Assembly (NCBI GenBank): GCA_030267565.1
Contig: BRXU01000021.1
Coordinates: 731,501-795,500 of the forward strand
Origin: Pleodorina starrii
Lineage: Eukaryota; Chlorophyta; Chlorophyceae; Chlamydomonadales; Volvocaceae
DNA: 64,000 nt
Reading direction: 5' to 3'
Notes under the pieces: model-generated
Seen by the model: only the letters and a program-made list of their open reading frames with translations
The model's database searches: none
What the model was told of the DNA's origin: nothing
Made by a program: the position numbers and the translations under genes
Shown here: positions 44,043 to 55,028 of the stretch, in pieces
How positions within the stretch are numbered: the stretch's first letter is position 1
How the letters are laid out: every line of letters begins with the position of its first letter

Positions 44043-44262
44043 AGCCTGGCAGCCGCCATGTGGCACCGCACCAGCAGGACCCCGGTGCTGCCGCCGGACC
44101 GTCGGCACCCGCCGGGCCGGCCCCGGAGGTAGACCAGGCAGCTGATGGCCTGGCTGGCATGTCTCCCCTCGACCGCCGGCGGGCCTGGCAGCGGCTGTGG
44201 GACTGCCCACAGCCGCTGCCAGGCCCGCCCACAGCCGCTGCCAGGCCCGCCGCCGCTGCCAG
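44043..44262 (+). pseudogene. Outer host ORF2 remnant and short fold-back
   Basis: 44043-44204 continues the outer ORF2 host (zf-RVT region, with GGTAGACCAG where intact copies read GGCAGACCCG, creating an in-frame stop). From 44200 a segment of GGCCTGGCAGCGGCTGTGGG is followed by two partial copies of its own reverse complement (CACAGCCGCTGCCAGGCC), a small fold-back. It then joins subtype B 3'UTR at about 44263. Confidence 0.75.
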
Positions 44263-44629
44263 GGTTTTTGGGGGACGGGGGGTCTTGGGAGTGGGGTGCG
44301 CGCGGCGCGGGGGGGTCTGGGGAGGGTTTCGGAGGGGGTCTGGGGAGGGGCGGGGGGGCTTTTTTTTTTCTTCGGTGCAGGGTTGGTGCGGTGCAGGCTG
44401 CAGGGTTGGTGCGGTGCAGGCTGCCGTGGGAGGCAGGTGCGGTTCGGGGGTCGCTGTCTGGAGGGGACGCCCCCAGGGTGGGGTCTGCGGGAGTCTTGTC
44501 GCCGGCGCTCTTGTGCCCTGGCTTCCAGCCAGGCGGTGCTGCCCCTGCTGCGCCCGTGTGGGTTCTTGGGAGCCGGGGGGCCGCGGGAGTGCGGTTCCTG
44601 CGGTGTGGGGTGTCTTGGGAGGGAGGTGT
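44263..44629 (+). mobile_element. Subtype B LINE 3'UTR fragment with poly(T) insert
   Basis: Matches 4927-5270. Poly(T) at 44360-44369 is flanked by CTT on both sides, a probable tail-only insertion. A 23 bp direct duplication (CAGGGTTGGTGCGGTGCAGG and following) lies just after it. The part from about 44550 is repeated inverted near 56071-56154. Confidence 0.75.
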
Positions 44630-44675
44630 TGCCCGTCTGCCCATCGGGCCGGCGGGAGGCCTGCCCTGCAGGCCC

Positions 44676-45017
44676 TTTTTTTTTTTTTTTTTTTTTTTTT
44701 CTGCGAGGGACGTTACAAGGACTGGGAAAGCGAAGCCCAACGGGCAAGCCGAGCAAGACCGGCAAGCCACAACAGCCTGGCAAGAAGCCCAAAAAACCAC
44801 CGCAAGGAGCCAAGGAGAGAGAAAAAGCCAAGCAACGCCTAAACTCGCAGACAGGACAGGGACAGGGACGGGGGCAGCAAGGGGCCAGGAGCCACTGCTG
44901 CACGGGCGGCACACACGGCCACCCCTACCTCCAAGACACCGAGGAGGGAACTGAAACCAACACCAGGGCCCAACACCAGGGCCAAACCCCAGGGCCCAAC
45001 ACCAGGGCCAACACCAC
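44676..45017 (-). mobile_element. Inverted LINE tail, TSD GGCCC, left arm only
   Basis: Poly(T) of 25, then the 3' end and part of the minisatellite in reverse. GGCCC is duplicated at 44671-44675 and 45018-45022. The right-arm equivalent near 56025 (GGGCCTGCAGGGC) is uninterrupted, so it inserted after the inverted duplication formed. Confidence 0.9.
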
Positions 45018-46061
45018 GGCCCTGGTCACCGGGGCCAATCTGGTCGACCCCTGGCTGTCTTCCGGCGTGGGGGGGGGCTTCACTCACCCGGCATCACCCA
45101 CCAGACCGCCGGTGGCACGCCTGGACCGCTGGCTCATTAGCCAACCTCTGCAGCAGTACGTGACAGCTGTTCGGGTGGTGCCAGGCGCCCCGGGGGATCA
45201 TCATGGGGTGCTCTTGGAGCTGGCGCTGCCAGGGCTCCCCACCCTCGGCCGCAACAGCTGGGCGTTCCCCACGTACCTGCTGTACCACCCCGGCCTGCTG
45301 CCCCGCCTGCAGTCGGCAGTGGAGCTGGCCATCCAGGCCGTCCAGCAGCAAGACCCCGCTGCTGACCCGCGCGAGGTGTGGGAATGTCTGAAAGGTCGCC
45401 TGCGCAGTGCAGCCGATCACCTCCACAGACAGCACCTGAAGGACCAGGCCGCCAGCCTGAGGGCGGCCAAACACGCTGCGTGTGCAGCCCTGGCAGCCAT
45501 GCAGCATGCTGTGCCCGGGCCCGACGCCGGCGCCCTGGCAGCACAGGCCTGCAGCCAGCTCACCACGGCAGTCAAACAGGCAGCCATCCGCCGCACAGCA
45601 GCGCTGGATGCCGCGTACACGCAGCATGGCGACAAGGGTACCGGCTGGTTCCACCAGCTCGGACGTGAGGTGCGCACCCGGGAGCCAGTCACCCACCTCT
45701 CAGTCCCGGGTCAGCCCCTCCCGGTTCCACTCAGTGACCCGGGTGCGGCCGCCGCTATCACAGCTGCGGCCCACGCCATGTACAGCAGTGACAGCCCCAC
45801 GGGTCTGTTCCGGATGGAGCAGGTGGACCTGACAGCCCAAGACCAGCTCCTGCAGCACCTCCGCCGCCGGCTCCCCCAGCCCCTCCGGGAAGCTGCCGAT
45901 GCAGCCCCAGCCGCCGGCGAGCTGCAGCTGGACGAACTTGCGGCTGCTCTGTCATCCTGTCTGAATGGCACCGCCCCTGGCTCGGACGGCCTGCCTTATG
46001 AGGTGTACCGGGTGCTGTGGCCGCTGCTGGGCCCGCTGCTGCTCGCCGCCGCCAACACAGC

Positions 46062-46197
46062 GCCCTTGGAGTCGCCCAGAAGCCTGGCACGCTAGCTACT
46101 CAGCAGAAGTGGCAGCATCAGTGGAGCCGCCAGACAACATGTGTGTCCCATGTCCCGAGTCGGGGTTCCTCCGGAATTAAAAAAAAAAAAAAAAAAA
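46062..46197 (+). mobile_element. SINE-B, 5'-truncated, in ORF2; TSD AACACAGC
   Basis: The 3' third of SINE-B, ending GGTTCCTCCGGAATT plus about 21 A, with six extra 5' bases. AACACAGC is duplicated at 46054-46061 and 46198-46205. The right arm keeps the empty site, reading AACACAGCC in reverse near 52855. Confidence 0.9.
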
Positions 46198-47695
46198 AAC
46201 ACAGCCTTCACCCAGGGGTACGTGGAGTCCGGGGCCGCAGCTGCCGACTCCCTGCCGCTCAGCTGGCGTGAAGGGGTCATCACTCTCATCTACAAAGGCA
46301 AAGGCCTGCCCCGGCCCAGCCTGAGCAGCTACCGGCCCATCACCCTGCTCCAATGCGACTACAAGCTTGTCTGCAAGGCCGTCAGCAATCGCCTACAGCC
46401 GGCACTGGACTACCTGATAGACCCGCTGCAAACTGCCTTCGTCAGCGGCCGGGACATCCGGGACAACACCCTTTACCACCTGGCCCTGGCGGAGTGGGTG
46501 CGGCACTCGCAGCAACCGGCAGCCCTCATCATCCTCGACATCGAGAAGGCCTACGACCGGGTTCATCGCCCCTGGCTCTACCGGGTGGCCGAGGCCATGG
46601 GCTTCGGTCAGCACACACAGCGCTGGCTGCGCCTCCTCACGTCAGATGGCTCCTGCCGGGTGGTGGTCAATGGGCACCGGTCAGCACCTTTCCCGGTCCG
46701 CAACGGCCTTCAGCAGGGCAGCACCCTGTCGCCCGTCCTGTGGGTCATGCAGCTGGAACCCCTCACCTCGTACCTGCACCACCTTAGGGTTTGGGGGCAG
46801 TCTCCGGGGCCGCGGACTTGCCTTTCAGCCAGCCGGCTGTGCTGCTGGGGGACTGGCCGGGAGGGTGGCCGGCCTACCCCACCAGCCCTGGGCTGCAGCT
46901 GCTGTGGGCAGCCCTTCGAGCCACTTGGCTGTGGGCGGTCTGGGGCCACTACCACAGGGCGGAGCCTGATGACCATCCGTCGGCCACGGTGGTGGGCTGC
47001 GTCATTAGGGAGCTGCAGCGTCTCATGAGGGCACATTTCAGCATGGCGGCGCTCTCCGAGGACACTCCGGCGGGGCTGCCCCGGGGCCACATCACAGCAC
47101 AGCTGAAGCCCGGCCGGCTGGATGCCTTCGAAGCCTCCTGGGCGCATGAAGGCGTCCTCTGCTCCGTGCAGCGGGTGGCTGGCAGCAGCCCGCGTCTGCA
47201 GGTTCATCTGTCCCGGGTGGCCCCGGTCCCAGCACCACAGGCACCCGCCGGGGGCGCCCAGGCAGCACAGCAGGTCTCCCCATCCGGGTCAGCCATCAGC
47301 GCCCAGCCCAGCCAGGCAGCAGCTCAGCTGACAGGGCAGCCGGGGCCGTCGTGAGCGGGGTGTTGGGAGTGGGGGTTCTCGGTGTCTGAGGTCCTTAGGG
47401 TGCGAGGGGCCTCGAGGGTGGGGGGAGTGCGGTGCGGGTTGCCTAGGGAGGGGTGCGGTGCGGGGCTTGCTGTGGGTGGGGCCGGAGGGGGTCTTGGGGG
47501 TCGGGGGAGCTTAGGAGCAGGGTTGGTGTGGTGCAGGCTGCCGCGGGAGGCAGGTGCGGTTCGGAGGCTGCTGTCTTGAGGGGTCGCCCCCTGTGTGGGG
47601 TCTGTGGGTGTTTTGTCGCTGGCGCTCTCGTGCCTTGGTCTCTGCCCCGGCGGTGCTGCCCCTGCGGCCTGGAGGGGGGGGTTCTTGGGAGTGGG

Positions 47696-48107
47696 AGGTA
47701 AGTTCTACACCGAAAGTTAAGGCACTGCTTTCGGCCCGGGTGACCCGGGTTCAAGTCCCACCAAGGACATTTGGAACTTACCTGCACCCCACAGAAGCAG
47801 GCAATGGTTAATTGGCTGGCAACAGGGAAACCCTGCAATTCCCCCCGGGATCCCGGGATCGAAACCAGTCAGTGACCGTTACCCGGGGTGTGATGAGAAA
47901 GGAGGGTGCCCACCCCTGTCCCTGTCCCGTCCGGAGGTTTACAAGACTCATCATACAGTCATCAGCACCGTCCAGCTGGCCCGTGGAGTCGCCCAGAAGC
48001 CTGGCACGCTAGCTACTCAGCAGAAGTGGCAGCATCAGTGGAGCCGCCAGACAACATGTGTGTCCCATGTCCCGAGTCGGGGTTCCTCCGGAATTAAAAA
48101 AAAAAAA
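47696..48107 (+). mobile_element. SINE-B full-length copy: tRNA-Glu-like head
   Basis: 412 bp. The ends of the ~90 nt head, AGGTAAGTTC and GAACTTACCT, are perfect complements. Inside, CTGCTTTCGGC, CCCGGGTGACCCGGG and GGTTCAAGTCC resemble the anticodon arm and T arm of tRNA-Glu, with a clear B-box. A tRNA-unrelated body follows and ends GGGGTTCCTCCGGAATT before about 14 A. GTGGG is duplicated at 47691-47695 and 48109-48113. It sits in a LINE 3'UTR; the right arm has the empty site near 51370. RNA polymerase III transcription is expected but not shown. Confidence 0.9.
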
Positions 48108-48431
48108 AGTGGGGTGCGTGCGGCGCAGGGGGGACTGGGGAGGGTTTCGGGGGGGGACTGGGGAGGGGCGGGGGGGCTTCGGTGCAGGGTTGGTGTGGTG
48201 CAGGCCGCCGTGGGAGGCAGGTGCGGTTCGGGGGTCGCTGTCTGCAGGGGACGCCCCCAGGGTGGGGTCTGCGGGTGTCTTGTCGCCGGCGTGCTTGTGC
48301 CCTGGCTTCCAGCCAGGCAGTGTTGCCCCTGCTGCACCCGTGGGGGTTCTTGGGAGCCGGGAGGACGTGGGAGTGAGGTTCCTGCGGTGCGGGGTGTCTT
48401 GGGAGGGAGGTGTGTCTTCGGGCCTGCTGTC

Positions 48432-48444
48432 TTTTTTTTTTTTT
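48432..48444 (-). mobile_element. poly(T)-only insertion in LINE 3'UTR
   Basis: CTGTCTTGCGGGG becomes CTGTC, T13, GCGGGG. The right arm (near 51035) lacks it. The T run hides any TSD. Confidence 0.5.
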
Positions 48445-49264
48445 GCGGGGACGCCCCCAGGGTGGGGTCGGTTGTTGTTTGTCTCTGGTGCGCTTCGTGT
48501 GGCGCCGTTCCTGCGGCTTTTGTGGCTCTGGGAGGCGGTTTAGGTGGTGCGGGGTTCTCTTCGGGCGTGCTGTGGGTTTTCTGTTTTCTCTGGTGCTCCC
48601 CGGTGGGGGGGGGCTCGTTTGCCCTGGTTCGCTGCGGCGGTTGCCCGGTTTTGTTTGTTGTTCCTGTTGCTGTCGCCCAGGGTGTAGGGTTCGCCCCTTG
48701 GCTGTTGAGGTTGTGCAGGTTGTGGTTTTGTTGTCGCTGTGGTCGCTGTTGGGGCCTTTGCCCATCCCTGGGGCTTGTCCCCGGTGACGGGCCCTGTTGT
48801 TGTTCCGTGGTGCTGGCCCGGGTGTTGGGCCGTGGTTTTTGCCCTGGTGTTGGGCCGTGGTGTTGGCTCTGGTTTTGGGCCCTGGTTTTGGGCCCTGGTG
48901 TTGGGCTGTGGGGTTGGCCCTGGTGTTGGGCCGTGGTGTTGGCCCTCGCTAGTGTTGGGCCCTGGGGTTTGGCCCTGGTGTTGGGCCCTGGTGTTGGTTT
49001 CGGTTCCCTCCTCGGTGTCTTGGAGGTAGGGGTGGCCGTGTGTGCCGCCCGTGCAGCAGTGGCTCCTGGCCTCTTGCTGCCCCCGTCCCTGTCCCTGTCC
49101 TGTCTGCGAGTTTAGGCGTTGCTTGGCTTTTTCTCTCTCCTCGGCTCCTTGCGGTGGTTTTTGGGGCTTCTTGCCAGGCTGTTGTGGCTTGCCGGTCTTG
49201 CTCGGCTTGCCCGTTGGGCTTCGCTTTCCCAGTCCTTGTAACGTCCCTCGCAGACAAAAAAAAA

Positions 49265-50238
49265 TGAACGTAGGCAGGCTGGGGGGCGGTTCCGCCGTGC
49301 CATACACCCAGCCCCACCCAGTGGTCCCATCCGGCCTGTACTAGTCGAGCAGACCCCGCATGATCTGTTTCCATGGCTGCTGGCCGGGCTGAGCGAGCTG
49401 GACGAGGGGCTTCGCATGCAGGGCGACCATGAAGGCGTCGAGGTCGAGATGGCCGACACCGCCACAGTCGTGATCCTGGCAGGCGATCTCCGGGCCAGGC
49501 TTCAGCAGGGCCCGTCCGTGGCACACCAGGGACGCGTCTTCCTCCAGGAGCGACCAGGCCACAAAGCCGTCGATATGCTTGCGGAGTGCCGCCAGCTGGG
49601 GTGGGGTTGGGCGGATGATGGAGAGGTGGTATGCCAGGGTGTTTCCCAGCACCTGTTTGGCCACATGCACCCTGCCCACGAGGCTGAGGCCGTGTCGCCG
49701 CCACACATGGCCGAGACGCTGGACCCGCTGAATTCTGCTGGTGTAGCAGAGCCGCGCGGCCTCCGCCGGGTCCAGAGTGAGAGGGATTCCCAGGTGGCGT
49801 GGGGGTTCCTCACCGGGAGTCTTTTTTTTTTTTTTTTCTGCGAGGGACGTTACAAGGACTGGGAAAGCGAAGCCCAACGGGCAAGCCGAGCAAGACCGGC
49901 AAGCCACAACAACCTGGCAAGAAGCCCAAGAAACCACCGCAAGGAGCCAAGGAGAGAGAAAAAGCCAAGCAACGCGGGAGTCGGGAAACTCGCACCGGTT
50001 GCGGCGTTGGGCCCCACCACCGGCGCGTGGGTGCCCAGCACCATCCCCTTCCCCTTGCTGGCATTGACCCGTGCGTTGCTGGCCCTGCAGAACAGCTGGA
50101 CTGCCGCGGTAGCGACCTCCCCATCCCTGTCGACATGGCTGACCGCGAGCACCGTATCGTCCGCGTGGTGGGTGACAGGGGGGGCTGGCACGTTGTTGGG
50201 GAGGGTGGGGGTGCTGAGAGCGTTGGTGCTGCGCAGGT
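49265..50238 (-). pseudogene. LINE ORF2 fragment forming spacer of inverted duplication
   Basis: Minus strand, equivalent to 29740-30545 of the intact ORF2: from just before HADD through the region after the polymerase. It contains HHADDTVL and LVGRVHVAKQVLG. A nonsense change (TAG for GAG, near 49341) follows GLLD. A LINE tail splits it at 49822-49975. It is the direct continuation of the right-arm ORF2 host across the nested copy 50239-52274, and occurs once. Confidence 0.85.
49822..49975 (-). mobile_element. Inverted LINE tail, 7 bp TSD GGGAGTC
   Basis: Poly(T) then 3'UTR end in reverse. GGGAGTC is duplicated at 49815-49821 and 49976-49982. Confidence 0.92.
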
Positions 50239-52274
50239 TTTTTTTTTGTCTGCGAGGGACGTTACAAGGACTGGGAAAGCGAAGCCCAACGGGCAAGCCG
50301 AGCAAGACCGGCAAGCCACAACAGCCTGGCAAGAAGCCCAAAAAACCACCGCAAGGAGCCGAGGAGAGAGAAAAAGCCAAGCAACGCCTAAACTCGCAGA
50401 CAGGACAGGGACAGGGACGGGGGCAGCAAGAGGCCAGGAGCCACTGCTGCACGGGCGGCACACACGGCCACCCCTACCTCCAAGACACCGAGGAGGGAAC
50501 CGAAACCAACACCAGGGCCCAACACCAGGGCCAAACCCCAGGGCCCAACACTAGGGCCAACACCACGGCCCAACACCAGGGCCAACCCCACAGCCCAACA
50601 CCAGGGCCCAAAACCAGAGCCAACACCACGGCCCAACACCAGGGCAAAAACCACGGCCCAACACCCGGGCCAGCACCACGGAACAACAACAGGGCCCGTC
50701 ACCGGGGACAAGCCCCAGGGATGGGCAAAGGCCCCAACAGCGACCACAGCGACAACAAAACCACAACCTGCACAACCTCAACAGCCAAGGGGCGAACCCT
50801 ACACCCTGGGCGACAGCAACAGGAACAACAAACAAAACCGGGCAACCGCCGCAGCGAACCAGGGCAAACGAGCCCCCCCACCGGGGAGCACCAGAGAAAA
50901 CAGAAAACCCACAGCACGCCCGAAGAGAACCCCGCACCACCTAAACCGCCTCCCAGAGCCACAAAAGCCGCAGGAACGGCGCCACACGAAGCGCACCAGA
51001 GACAAACAACAACCGACCCCACCCTGGGGGCGTCCCCGCAAGACAGCAGGCCCGAAGACACACCTCCCTCCCAAGACACCCCGCACCGCAGGAACCTCAC
51101 TCCCACGTCCCCCCGGCTCCCAAGAACCCCCACGGGTGCAGCAGGGGCAACACTGCCTGGATGGAAGCCAGGGCACAAGCGCGCCGGCGACTAGACACCC
51201 GCAGACCCCACCCTGGGGGCGTCCCCTGCAGACAGCGACCCCCGAACCGCACCTGCCTCCCACGGCGGCCTGCACCACACCAACCCTGCACCGAAGCCCC
51301 CCCGCCCCTCCCCAGTCCCCCCCCCCGAAACCCTCCCCAGTCCCCCCTGCGCCGCACGCACCCCACTCCCAAGAACCCCCCCCTCCAGGCCGCAGGGGCA
51401 GCACCGCCGGGGCAGAGACCAAGGCACGAGAGCGCCAGCGACAAAACACCCACAGACCCCACACAGGGGGCGACCCCTCAAGACAGCAGCCTCCGAACCG
51501 CACCTGCCTCCCGCGGCAGCCTGCACCACACCAAACCCTGCTCCTAAGCTCCCCCGACCCCCAAGACCCCCTCCGGCCCCACCCACAGCAAGCCCCGCAC
51601 CGCACCCCTCCCTAGGCAACCCGCACCGCACTCCCCCCACCCTCGAGGCCCCTCGCACCCTAAGGACCTCAGACACCGAGAACCCCCACTCCCAACACCC
51701 CGCTCACGACGGCCCCGGCTGCCCTGTCAGCTGAGCTGCTGCCTGGCTGGGCTGGGCGCTGATGGCTGACCCGGATGGGGAGACCTGCTGTGCTGCCTGG
51801 GCGCCCCCGGCGGGTGCCTGTGGTGCTGGGACCGGGGCCACCCGGGACAGATGAACCTGCAGACGCGGGCTGCTGCCAGCCACCCGCTGCACGGAGCAGA
51901 GGACGCCTTCATGCGCCCAGGAGGCTTCGAAGGCATCCAGCCGGCCGGGCTTCAGCTGTGCTGTGATGTGGCCCCGGGGCAGCCCCGCCAGAGTGTCCTC
52001 GGAGAGCGCCGCCATGCTGAAATGTGCCCTCATGAGACGCTGCAGCTCCCTAATGACGCAGCCCACCACCGTGGCCGACGGATGGTCATCAGGCTCCGCC
52101 CTGTGGTAGTGGCCCCAGACCGCCCACAGCCAAGTGGCTCGAAGGGCTGCCCACAGCAGCTGCAGCCCAGGGCTGGTGGGGTAGGCCGGCCACCCTCCCG
52201 GCCAGTCCCCCAGCAGCACAGCCGGCTGGCTGAAAGGCAAGTCCGCGGCCCCGGAGACTGCCCCCAAACCCTAA
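50239..52274 (-). mobile_element. LINE copy with telomere-like 5' filler, right arm
   Basis: Minus-strand twin of the copy at 46784: tail and CTGCGAGG at about 50239-50260, 3'UTR, ORF2 stop at 51704-51706, ORF2 C-terminus to 52260, filler CCCCCAAACCCTAA at 52261-52274. TSD GGT lies at 50236-50238 and 52275-52277. The host ORF2 continues on both sides, which proves that this is an insertion and not a deletion. It carries none of the SINE or poly(T) inserts of the left arm. Confidence 0.88.
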
Positions 52275-53157
52275 GGTGGTGCAGGTACGAGGTGAGGGGT
52301 TCCAGCTGCATGACCCACAGGACGGGCGACAGGGTGCTGCCCTGCTGAAGGCCGTTGCGGACCGGGAAAGGTGCTGACCGGTGCCCATTGACCACCACCC
52401 GGCAGGAGCCATCTGACGTGAGGAGGCGCAGCCAGCGCTGTGTGTGCTGACCGAAGCCCATGGCCTCGGCCACCCGGTAGAGCCAGGGGCGACGAACCCG
52501 GTCGTAGGCCTTCTCGATGTCGAGGATGATGAGGGCTGCTGGTTGCTGCGAGTGCCGCACCCACTCCGCCAGGGCCAGGTGGTAAAGGGTGTTGTCCCGG
52601 ATGTCCCGGCCGCTGACGAAGGCAGTTTGCAGCGGGTCTATCAGGTAGTCCAGTGCCGGCTGTAGGCGATTGCTGACGGCCTTGCAGACAAGCTTGTAGT
52701 CGCATTGGAGCAGGGTGATGGGCCGGTAGCTGCTCAGGCTGGGCCGGGGCAGGCCTTTGCCTTTGTAGATGAGAGTGATGACCCCTTCACGCCAGCTGAG
52801 CGGCAGGGAGTCGGCAGCTGCGGCCCCGGACTCCACGTACCCCTGGGTGAAGGCTGTGTTGGCGGCGGCGAGCAGCAGCGGGCCCAGCAGCGGCCACAGC
52901 ACCCGGTACACCTCATAAGGCAGGCCGTCCGAGCCAGGGGCGGTGCCATTCAGACAGGATGACAGAGCAGCCGCAAGTTCGTCCAGCTGCAGCTCGCCGG
53001 CGGCTGGGGCTGCATCGGCAGCTTCCCGGAGGGGCTGGGGGAGCCGGCGGCGGAGGTGCTGCAGGAGCTGGTCTTGGGCTGTCAGGTCCACCTGCTCCAT
53101 CCGGAACAGACCCGTGGGGCTGTCACTGCTGTACATGGCGTGGGCCGCAGCTGTGAT
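52275..53157 (-). pseudogene. LINE ORF2 fragment, reverse transcriptase core, right arm
   Basis: Minus-strand ORF2 from about ITAAAHAMYSS through the polymerase to LHHL. It includes ITLIYKGKG, YRPITLL, LDIEKAYDRV and NGLQQGS. Open throughout, but cut on both sides by insertions (53158-55287 and 50239-52274). It differs from the left arm by a few substitutions, such as Arg for His in RVRRPW. Confidence 0.85.
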
Positions 53158-53190
53158 TTTTTTTTTTCTGCGAGGGACGTTACAAGGACT

Positions 53191-53603
53191 TTTTTTTTTT
53201 TTTAATTCCGGAGGAACCCCGACTCGGGACATGGGACACACATGTTGTCTGGCGGCTCCACTGATGCTGCCACTTCTGCTGAGTAGCTAGCGTGCCAGGC
53301 TTCTGGGCGACTCCACGGGCCAGCTGGACAGTGCTGATGACTGTAGGATGAGTCTTGTAAACCTCCGGACGGGACAGGGACAGGGGTGGGCACCCTCCTT
53401 GCTCATCACACCCCGGGTAACGGTCACTGACTGGTGTCGATCCCGGGATCCCGGGGGGAATTGCAGGGTTTCCCTGTTGCCAGCCAATGAACCATTGCCT
53501 GCTTCTGTGGGGTGCAGGTAAGTTCCAAATGTCCTTGGTGAGACTTGAACCCGGGTCACCCGGGCCGAAAGCAGTGCCTTAACTTTCGGTGTAGAACTTA
53601 CCT
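53191..53603 (-). mobile_element. SINE-B, second full-length copy
   Basis: Minus orientation, 413 bp. Poly(T), AATTCCGGAGGAACCCC, body, tRNA-Glu-like head, ending GAACTTACCT at 53603. It inserted into the LINE 3' end at ACAAGGACT/GGGAAAGCG. GGACT recurs at 53639-53643, but a 35 nt filler lies between the SINE head and that copy. Confidence 0.88.
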
Positions 53604-53671
53604 GTCGGCTCGGCTTGCCCGTTGGGCTTCGCTTTCCCGGACTGGGAAAGCGAAGCCCAACGGGCAAGCCG
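53604..53671. repeat. Fold-back filler at SINE-B 5' junction
   Basis: Filler GCTCGGCTTGCCCGTTGGGC and following bases (53604-53638) is the reverse complement of the LINE sequence just beyond it (53644-53675), so the two form a near-perfect hairpin. This fits strand switching onto the nearby target during completion of the SINE insertion. Confidence 0.75.
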
Positions 53672-55028
53672 AGCAAGACCGGCAAGCCACAACAACCTGG
53701 CAAGAAGCCCAAGAAACCACCGCAAGGAGCCAAGGAGAGAGAAAAAGCCAAGCAACGCCTAAACTCGCAGACAGGACAGGGACAGGGACGGGGGCAGCAA
53801 GGGGCCAGGAGCCACTGCTGCACGGGCGGCACACACGGCCACCCCTACCTCCAAGACACCGAGGAGGGAACTGAAACCAACACCAGGGCCCAACACCAGG
53901 GCCAAACCCCAGGGCCCAACACCAGGGCCAACACCACGGCCCAACACCAGGGCCAACCCCACAGCCCAACACCAGGGCCCAACACCAGGGCCCAAAACCA
54001 GAGCCAACACCACGGCCCAACACCAGGGCCAAAACCACGGCCCAACACCCGGGCCAGCACCACGGACCAACAACAGGGCCCGTCACCGGAGACAAGCCCC
54101 AGGGATGGGCAAAGGCCCCAATAGCGACCACAGCGACAACACAACCACAACCTGCACAACCTCAACAGCCAAGGGGCGAACCCTACACCCTGGGCGACAG
54201 CAACAGGAACAACAAACAAAACCGGGCAACTGCCGCAGCGAACCAGGGCAAACGAGCCCCCCCCCACCGGGGAGCACCAGAGAAAACAGAAAACCCACAG
54301 CACGCCCGAAGAGAACCCCGCACCACCGAAACCGCCTCCCAGAGCCACAAAAGCCGCAGGGACGGTGCCACACAAGCGCACCGGAGACAAACAACAACCG
54401 ACCCCACCCTGGGGGCGTCCCCGCAAGACAGCAGGCCCGAAGACACACCTCCCTCCCAAGACACCCCGCACCGCAGGAACCTCACTCCCACGTCCCCCCG
54501 GCTCCCAAGAACCCCCACGGGCGCAGCAGGGGCAACACTGCCTGGCTGGAAGCCAGGGCACAAGCGCGCCGGCGACAAGACACCCGCAGACCCCACCCTG
54601 GGGGCGACCCCCGAACCGCACCTGCCTCCCACGGCGGCCTGCACCACACCAACCCTGCACCGAAGCCCCCCCGCCCCTCCCCAGGCCCCCCCCGAAACCC
54701 TCCCCAGACCCCCCGGCGCCACACGCACCCCACTCCCAAGAACCCCCCCCTCCAGGCCGCAGGGGCAGCACCGCCGGGTCAGAGACCAAGGCACGAGAGC
54801 GCCAGCGACAAAACACCCACAGACCCCACACAGGGGGCGACCCCTCAAGACAGCAGCCTCCGAACCGCACCTGCCTCCCGCGGCAGCCTGCACCACACCA
54901 ACCCTGCTCCTAAGCTCCCCCGACCCCCAAGACCCCCTCCGGCCCCACCCACAGCAAGCCCCGCACCGCACCCCCCTCCCTAGGCAACCCGCACCGCACT
55001 CCCCCCACCCTCGAGGCCCCTCGCACCC

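Larger units (their letters stand above)
44630..46783 (+). pseudogene. LINE ORF2 fragment (endonuclease end to RT), left arm
   Basis: ORF2 from the end of the endonuclease (DPWLSSG region) through the reverse transcriptase core to LTSYLHHL, in frame apart from insertions. It includes SSYRPITLL, LDIEKAYDRV and NGLQQGS. It is split by a minus LINE tail (44676-45017) and a SINE-B (46062-46197), and cut at 46783 by another LINE copy before HADD. It differs from the intact ORF2 by scattered substitutions (Asn for Ser in LGRNSWAF, Pro for Ala in QQQDPAADP), so it is a separate copy. Non-functional. Confidence 0.85.
46784..49264 (+). mobile_element. LINE copy with telomere-like 5' filler, left arm
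   Basis: A 5'-truncated copy. Filler TTAGGGTTTGGGGG (46784-46797), then ORF2 from the AGTCTCCGGGG region to the stop at 47354, a 3'UTR interrupted by SINE-B (47696-48107) and by poly(T) (48432-48444), and the tail CAGAC plus A9 (to 49264). The TSD in the right-arm twin is ACC. On its 3' side it abuts the inverted spacer and not its own target flank, so this is the breakpoint of the inverted duplication. Confidence 0.85.

Noticed and set aside
46784..46798. Interpretation as a 2.1 kb deletion inside ORF2 with filler
   Set aside because: In the right arm the missing ORF2 sequence resumes at 50238 after the inserted copy, with ACC repeated, so it is an insertion.
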